Positions 59,901-64,000 of a stretch of 64,000 bases of DNA are shown here, in pieces. The stretch is from Leucobacter luti (GTDB lineage Bacteria; Actinomycetota; Actinomycetes; Actinomycetales; Microbacteriaceae): contig NZ_CP080492.1 of the NCBI RefSeq assembly GCF_019464495.1, positions 2,852,001-2,916,000 on the forward strand, read 5' to 3'. Under the pieces are notes generated by a model. The model did not search any database, was not told the DNA's origin, and was given only the letters and a program-made list of their open reading frames with translations. How positions within the stretch are numbered: the stretch's first letter is position 1; the number at the start of each line of letters is the position of its first letter. Position numbers and translations under genes: made by a program.

Positions 59901-60953
59901 TTACGCGAGAGGATCGGTGACCTTGATCTTGCCGCTCACGATGTCGTCGCGGATCTGCGTGACCTGACCGAGCACGTCAGCGTTCTCCATGACGGTGCAC
60001 TGTGAGTCAGCGGCGCCCTCGGTGAGGCTGACCAGAGTCATGCCCTCTTCCTTGAGGCCGAACGAGGTGGTGGCCTCAGCCGAGCTCTTGCCGTCCATGA
60101 TCTCGCCAACAACAGTCTCAACGACCTTGTTCACAGACTTCACGGTGCCGTCAACGACGGAGCCGGGAGCCATCGGGCACTGGTTGGCGTCAACGCCGTA
60201 CGCGAAGAAGCCCTTCTCTGCTGCCGCCTCCATGATGCCGCCGTTTGCAGCGGCGCCTACGGCGAACATCTGGTCAACGCCGGTGCCCGCGTACGCGAGT
60301 GCCTGCTCCTTGGCGCGAGCCGTGTCAGCGAACGGGTTGTCGCCGCCGATGACCTGCGGGGCCACGGTGTCGACGTCCTTGTTCACGCTCTTGGCACCCT
60401 CGGCGAAGCCGTCGGAGTACTTCTTGAGGAGCGGGTTGTCGACCGAGATGACCGAGCCGACCTTGTTGGCCTGCGTTAGCAGTCCTGCCTCGACGCCGAG
60501 GAGGTAGGAGGGCTCCTGCTCGCGGAACGTCGCCTGGTAGAGGTTCTCTGGGGCACCCTCGACGGCGGTGTCGATGAGCAGGAACTTCTGGCCCGGGTTC
60601 TGCTCTGCGAGCTCCTTGGCGACGTCGCCGAACTGGAACCCGAGCATCACGACGACCTCCGGGGCGACTGCGATAGCTGCCTCAAGGTTCGAGCGACGCT
60701 GCGCCTCGTCCTTCGACTCGTAGGTCTTCGAAGTGCCCTCGAACGTCTTCGCGACAGCGTCGATACCGACCTTGCCGGACTTCAGGAACTCGTTCTGCCC
60801 AATCGGATCGCTCGTGATGTAGATAAACGAAGGGCCATCAGCGCCGGAGTCGGCAGCGTCGCCGCTGCCGCCAGCGCAGGAGGTGAGGAGCAGAGCAGCT
60901 GAAGCTGCGCCCGCAATGAGGGCCGCGCGGGCGCGGCGCTTGGTGAAGAACAT
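59901..60953 (-). CDS. BMP-family ABC transporter substrate-binding lipoprotein
   Basis: 350 residues. Lipoprotein signal peptide: KRRARAALIAGAASAALLLTSC with the lipobox LLTSC (Cys about 26). The mature protein is of the basic membrane protein / PnrA family: SDPIGQNEFLKSGKVGID, VVVMLGFQFGDVAKELA, PGQKFLLIDTAV, VGSVISVDNPLLKKYSDGF. Relatives bind purine nucleosides or simple sugars. ATG with AAAGGAA. It lies 51 bp after mtnA and before the ATPase. Confidence 0.92.
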   Translation of the reverse strand: MFFTKRRARAALIAGAASAALLLTSCAGGSGDAADSGADGPSFIYITSDPIGQNEFLKSGKVGIDAVAKTFEGTSKTYESKDEAQRRSNLEAAIAVAPEVVVMLGFQFGDVAKELAEQNPGQKFLLIDTAVEGAPENLYQATFREQEPSYLLGVEAGLLTQANKVGSVISVDNPLLKKYSDGFAEGAKSVNKDVDTVAPQVIGGDNPFADTARAKEQALAYAGTGVDQMFAVGAAANGGIMEAAAEKGFFAYGVDANQCPMAPGSVVDGTVKSVNKVVETVVGEIMDGKSSAEATTSFGLKEEGMTLVSLTEGAADSQCTVMENADVLGQVTQIRDDIVSGKIKVTDPLA

Positions 60954-61004
60954 TCGAGTTCCTTTCGGATATGACGGGAGTGCGAATCGGGAGATAACTA
61001 CAGA

Positions 61005-62066
61005 TTAGGAGCGCAGCGGCTCGAGCGGAACCGTTGCGAGCGTCTCGCCTGATCCTGGGCGGATGATGCGCCGCTCAGTGACGATTGCCGTGATGAGTTC
61101 GTGGGGGGTGACATCGAACGCCGGGTTGACTGCACCGATGCCTTCTGGTGCCGTGCGTGTGCCGCCGAAGCCGGCCACCTCGTCGACACCGCGATCTTCG
61201 ATCTCGATGTCGGCGCCGCTCGCGGTCTTCATATCAACGGTCGATTCCGGGGCCACCACGATGAAGGGCACACCGGCGTGCTGCGCCGCGAGCGCGAGCG
61301 AGAACGAGCCGATCTTGTTCGCGGAATCACCGTTGGCCGCAATGCGGTCGGCGCCGATGAACACGGCATCAGCGATCCCGCGCGACAGCAGGAACGGGCC
61401 GGCTGAGTCGATGAGGAGACGGAACGGGGCGCCCATGCGCTGCAGCTCCCAGGCGGTGAGCCTGGCTCCCTGCAGGAGCGGGCGAGTCTCGAGCGGGAAT
61501 GCTTCAGCGAGCGAGCCCTGCTCCAGCAGCGTCTGGATCACGCCGAGCGCGGTGCCGCGCTCGACAGTGGCGAGACCACCCGTGTTGCAGATCGTCATGA
61601 CCCGCACGGGGTCCTTGCCGGTGAGCTCACGCGTGAGATCCGCTCCCCGCAGACCCATTGAGATGCAAGCGGCGATGTCCTCATCGCGGATCGCAAGCGC
61701 CTCTTCGAGGATCGCAGCTGCTCCCTCATCGAGGCGGGTGAGTGCGCGATCCACACCCCAAGAGAGGTTGACGGCCGTGGGGCGCGCCTCACGGAGGAGA
61801 TGCGCTTGTCGGACAACTTCGTCGCGGTCAAGTGCGACAGCAGCAGATCCGTCCGCCGACGTTCCACCAGCAGCAACGTTGGCGGCGATCAGCGCGACAC
61901 CCATAGCACCAGCCACGCCGAGCGCGGGGGCTCCGCGCACGGCTAAACGCTGGATATCTGAGATGAGGTCTGGCAGATCCGTCACCCTGCGCTGTTCGAG
62001 GCGGTGCGGAAGAAGCGTTTGGTCAACGAGCTCAATCGCTCCATCAACCCAGTCGATCGTGCGCAT
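61005..62066 (-). CDS. mtnA: S-methyl-5-thioribose-1-phosphate isomerase (MtnA family)
   Basis: 353-residue aldose-ketose isomerase of the eIF2B-like family. MRTIDWVDGAIELVDQTLLP, IQRLAVRGAPALGVAGAMG, the catalytic cysteine in MTICNTGGLATVERGTALGV and the catalytic aspartate in VFIGADRIAANGDSANKIGS are all present. MtnA converts methylthioribose-1-P to methylthioribulose-1-P in methionine salvage; close paralogues act on 5-deoxyribose-1-P or ribose-1-P. ATG 62066 has AAGGAG with 7-nt spacing, which decides it over the TTG at 62081. First gene of the ABC-importer operon. Confidence 0.92.
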   Translation of the reverse strand: MRTIDWVDGAIELVDQTLLPHRLEQRRVTDLPDLISDIQRLAVRGAPALGVAGAMGVALIAANVAAGGTSADGSAAVALDRDEVVRQAHLLREARPTAVNLSWGVDRALTRLDEGAAAILEEALAIRDEDIAACISMGLRGADLTRELTGKDPVRVMTICNTGGLATVERGTALGVIQTLLEQGSLAEAFPLETRPLLQGARLTAWELQRMGAPFRLLIDSAGPFLLSRGIADAVFIGADRIAANGDSANKIGSFSLALAAQHAGVPFIVVAPESTVDMKTASGADIEIEDRGVDEVAGFGGTRTAPEGIGAVNPAFDVTPHELITAIVTERRIIRPGSGETLATVPLEPLRS

Positions 62067-62387
62067 GCGGTGCTCCTTCAAATCTCACCGAGGGCTGCGA
62101 GCCGTCCCCCGAATGCGGTATCGCGTCCATCAGAATACCTGAATCTTGTCAGACCACGTTAGACGGCGTACAAGCTCGGCGCGAAGTGGGCACGGAACCC
62201 ACCCGCCACCCGCCAGTCACAAAACGTTCACCACCGCTCTGCGCGTGTCTCTACAGTGAACATCATGATCCAGGCGTAGCGTGTGTGCCATCGGGCAGGG
62301 TGCCCGATCGAGGCGGCCAGCCACCTCGATTGGAGTGGACGGTCGTCGCGCTGATCCGGGCTTCATCCCCGGGGCAGAGGAGCCATC
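62067..62387. promoter_or_regulatory. Divergent intergenic region of mtnA and the PIN-PhoH gene, with two stem-loops
   Basis: About 320 bp without a gene. On the PhoH side, ATCGGGC-aggg t-GCCCGAT (62290-62308) and ATCGAGG-N10-CCTCGAT (62307-62330) are perfect stems that share bases 62307-62308, so they abut or compete. They lie 58-98 nt before the GTG and would be in its leader. On the mtnA side I see no clear promoter boxes or known riboswitch. Confidence 0.4.
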
Positions 62388-63776
62388 GTGGCCGAGAAGA
62401 ATCACCCCGCACTCCCCGCAGTTGACACTCTCGCAGCAGTTCCCACACCCACCGCCGGCGACGCCCACGAGCAGATCACGGGCATTAACCAGGGGTTGCG
62501 GACCTACGTGCTCGACACGTCGGTCCTGCTGAGCGATCCCGGCGCGCTATTCCGGTTCGCCGAGCACTCGGTGGTCTTGCCGGTTGCCGTGGTGATCGAG
62601 CTGGAAAAGAAGCGTCACGATCCCGAACTCGGGTATTTTGCGCGTCGCGCGCTCCGCATCCTCGATGAGCTGCGAGCCACACACCTGCGGCTCGACTTCC
62701 CGGTGCCAGTCGGTGAGGCGGGCGGCACGCTCAGAGTTGAGCTGAACCACACGAGTATGGACACCCTGCCCTCCGGGATGCGGCTGGGCGACAACGACAC
62801 GCGGATCCTCGCGGTAGCGCAAAACCTCGCGGGGGAGGGAGTAGACGTCACGGTCGTGTCGAAGGACCTGCCGATGCGGCTGAAGGCAGCGGCGCTCGGG
62901 CTCGGCTCCGAAGAGTACCGCGCCGAACTCGCGAGCGATGACTCCTTCACCGGCACGGCCACGGTGCAGCTCGAAGAAGAAGAGATGCGAGTGCTCTGGG
63001 AAGCCGAGCGCATCGACGGAGTTGCCGCAGCAGAGGGCCTGCCGCTTGGCACAGGTCTGGTGCTCCACTCCCCGCGCGGCTCGGCGCTTGGACGCGTTGA
63101 CGGGCCGGGCGGACTCCACCTCGTACGCGGCGACCGTGAAGTGTTCGGAGTCTCCGGGCGCAGTGCGGAACAGCGGCTGGCGATTGACCTCCTGCTCGAC
63201 CCGAACGTCGGGATCGTGTCTCTCGGCGGAAACGCTGGCACAGGGAAATCGGCGCTCGCGCTCGCCGCAGGCCTCGAAGCGGTGCTGGAACGTAGGCAGC
63301 ACCGCAAAGTGATGGTGTTCCGCCCGCTCTACGCAGTGGGAGGGCAAGACCTCGGGTACCTGCCGGGCGATCACGCCGAGAAGATGAATCCGTGGGCGCA
63401 AGCCGTGTTCGACACGCTCGGCTCCATCGTCTCGCAGAACGTGCTTGATGAGGTCGTCGCGCGAGATCTCGTGGAAGTGCTGCCGCTGACCCACATCCGC
63501 GGGCGTTCGCTGCACGACGCCTTCGTGATTGTGGATGAGGCGCAGTCGCTTGAGCGGGGTGTACTACTGACGATGCTCAGCCGGATCGGGCAGAACTCGC
63601 GCGTCGTGCTCACCCACGATGTCGCGCAGCGCGACAACTTGCGCGTCGGCCGCTACGACGGCATCGCAGCGGTGATCGAGAAACTGAAGGGACACGCCCT
63701 GTTCGGTCACGTCACGCTCACGCGCTCGGAACGCAGCGACATCGCCGCTCTCGTGACCGAGCTGCTGGGCGACTAG
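62388..63776 (+). CDS. PIN-PhoH fusion ATPase (PhoH2 type)
   Basis: 462 residues. N-terminal PIN ribonuclease domain (about 35-170) with acidic residues in [25 protein letters not shown] and [12 protein letters not shown]-terminal PhoH ATPase (about 260-460) with Walker [18 protein letters not shown] and Walker [15 protein letters not shown]. PhoH2 proteins of mycobacteria are RNA helicase/RNases. GTG start behind GAGGAG. The usual antitoxin ORF of mycobacterial phoAT-phoH2 is not evident upstream. Confidence 0.93.
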   Translation: MAEKNHPALPAVDTLAAVPTPTAGDAHEQITGINQGLRTYVLDTSVLLSDPGALFRFAEHSVVLPVAVVIELEKKRHDPELGYFARRALRILDELRATHLRLDFPVPVGEAGGTLRVELNHTSMDTLPSGMRLGDNDTRILAVAQNLAGEGVDVTVVSKDLPMRLKAAALGLGSEEYRAELASDDSFTGTATVQLEEEEMRVLWEAERIDGVAAAEGLPLGTGLVLHSPRGSALGRVDGPGGLHLVRGDREVFGVSGRSAEQRLAIDLLLDPNVGIVSLGGNAGTGKSALALAAGLEAVLERRQHRKVMVFRPLYAVGGQDLGYLPGDHAEKMNPWAQAVFDTLGSIVSQNVLDEVVARDLVEVLPLTHIRGRSLHDAFVIVDEAQSLERGVLLTMLSRIGQNSRVVLTHDVAQRDNLRVGRYDGIAAVIEKLKGHALFGHVTLTRSERSDIAALVTELLGD

Positions 63777-64000
63777 GCGCGGGTTGGTGGGTTGAGCGGG
63801 TTGGGGTGGCTGGCTGGCTTGGCGGGTTGGGTTGGCGGGCTAGCTTCTTGGCTTGACTGCTTGGCGGGTTGGGTTGGCGGGCTAGCTTCTTGGCTTGACT
63901 GCTTGGCGGGTTGAGTTGGTGGGTTGGGAGGCTGCCTACTTGGCAAGCCCTCCCTCCCGCTCCTCGGCCCTCCTGCCCGCTCTTCGGCCCTCCTGCACTG
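63777..64000. repeat. Repetitive G/T-rich tail with 42-bp tandem repeat
   Basis: A 42-bp unit (starting CTTGGCGGGTTGGGTTGGCG, with GGCTAGCTTCTTGGCTTGAC later) is perfect at 63818-63859 and 63860-63901 and partly repeated from 63902. Both sides carry shorter GGCGGGTTGGG variants, and the last 50 bp repeat CGGCCCTCCTGC. No gene is visible to the window end. Confidence 0.85.

Overview
The window is a gene-dense, high-GC piece of an actinobacterial chromosome. Gene content points to Microbacteriaceae, and I suspect Leucobacter or a close relative. The support is the guaB / guaB3 / SURF1 / DUF3817 / guaA order, a CIRCE-controlled stand-alone groES, an actinobacterial ClpC, PIN-PhoH, and surface proteins ending in LAxTG (class E sortase type) signals. 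Family and genus are inferences: there is no rRNA in the window and I could run no search. I saw no tRNA, rRNA, CRISPR array, insertion sequence or prophage.

Layout. 1-6 kb: end of glmS, then acpS-alr-tsaE-tsaB-rimI-tsaD, tightly overlapping (cell-wall precursors, ACP activation, t6A tRNA modification). 6-9 kb: three DUF4190 membrane proteins and a THUMP-like methyltransferase. 9-16.5 kb: groES behind a CIRCE operator, rarD, and the GMP cluster guaB-guaB3-(SURF1)-DUF3817-guaA. 16.6-23.3 kb: an accessory metabolic block made of a class V aminotransferase-like enzyme, an NhaC transporter, an XRE-cupin regulator, a GntR/FCD regulator and an APH-type kinase. It is divergent from a class III aminotransferase resembling the ethanolamine-phosphate / phosphohydroxylysine phospho-lyases, with two identical TTGGTGACCAA sites between them. 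23.4-33 kb: Bax-inhibitor-like protein, GDPD, asparaginase, a large Ig-repeat surface protein, PcrA and a TetR regulator. 33-37.5 kb: two tandem GGDEF proteins and sucCD. 37.7-48.6 kb: a second LAxTG surface protein, a MetE-like protein, a phosphatase, clpC, an MFS exporter, CorA and an ArgA-like acetyltransferase. 48.7-52.8 kb: PucR regulator divergent from a CoA-transferase/glutaryl-CoA dehydrogenase pair (probable glutarate catabolism). 52.9-55.6 kb: GntR(YtrA)-DUF1648-CPBP membrane operon. 55.6-62.1 kb: mtnA-BMP lipoprotein-ABC ATPase-two permeases-cupin operon (import and salvage of a nucleoside or deoxy/methylthio-sugar). 62.4 kb to the end: PIN-PhoH and a repetitive tail.

A recurring oddity is that seven genes (SURF1, the APH kinase, asparaginase, PucR, DUF1648, CPBP, DUF985 cupin) are split by frameshifts. 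In six of them every shift is repaired by adding one base to a short homopolymer. For five multi- or single-shift genes whose ends I could fix, the corrected length is an exact number of codons. Ten or more such events lie in 53.9-56.1 kb. Either the reads under-call homopolymers or these dispensable genes carry real slippage mutations; core genes are untouched. These loci are annotated as broken genes with the repair site given.
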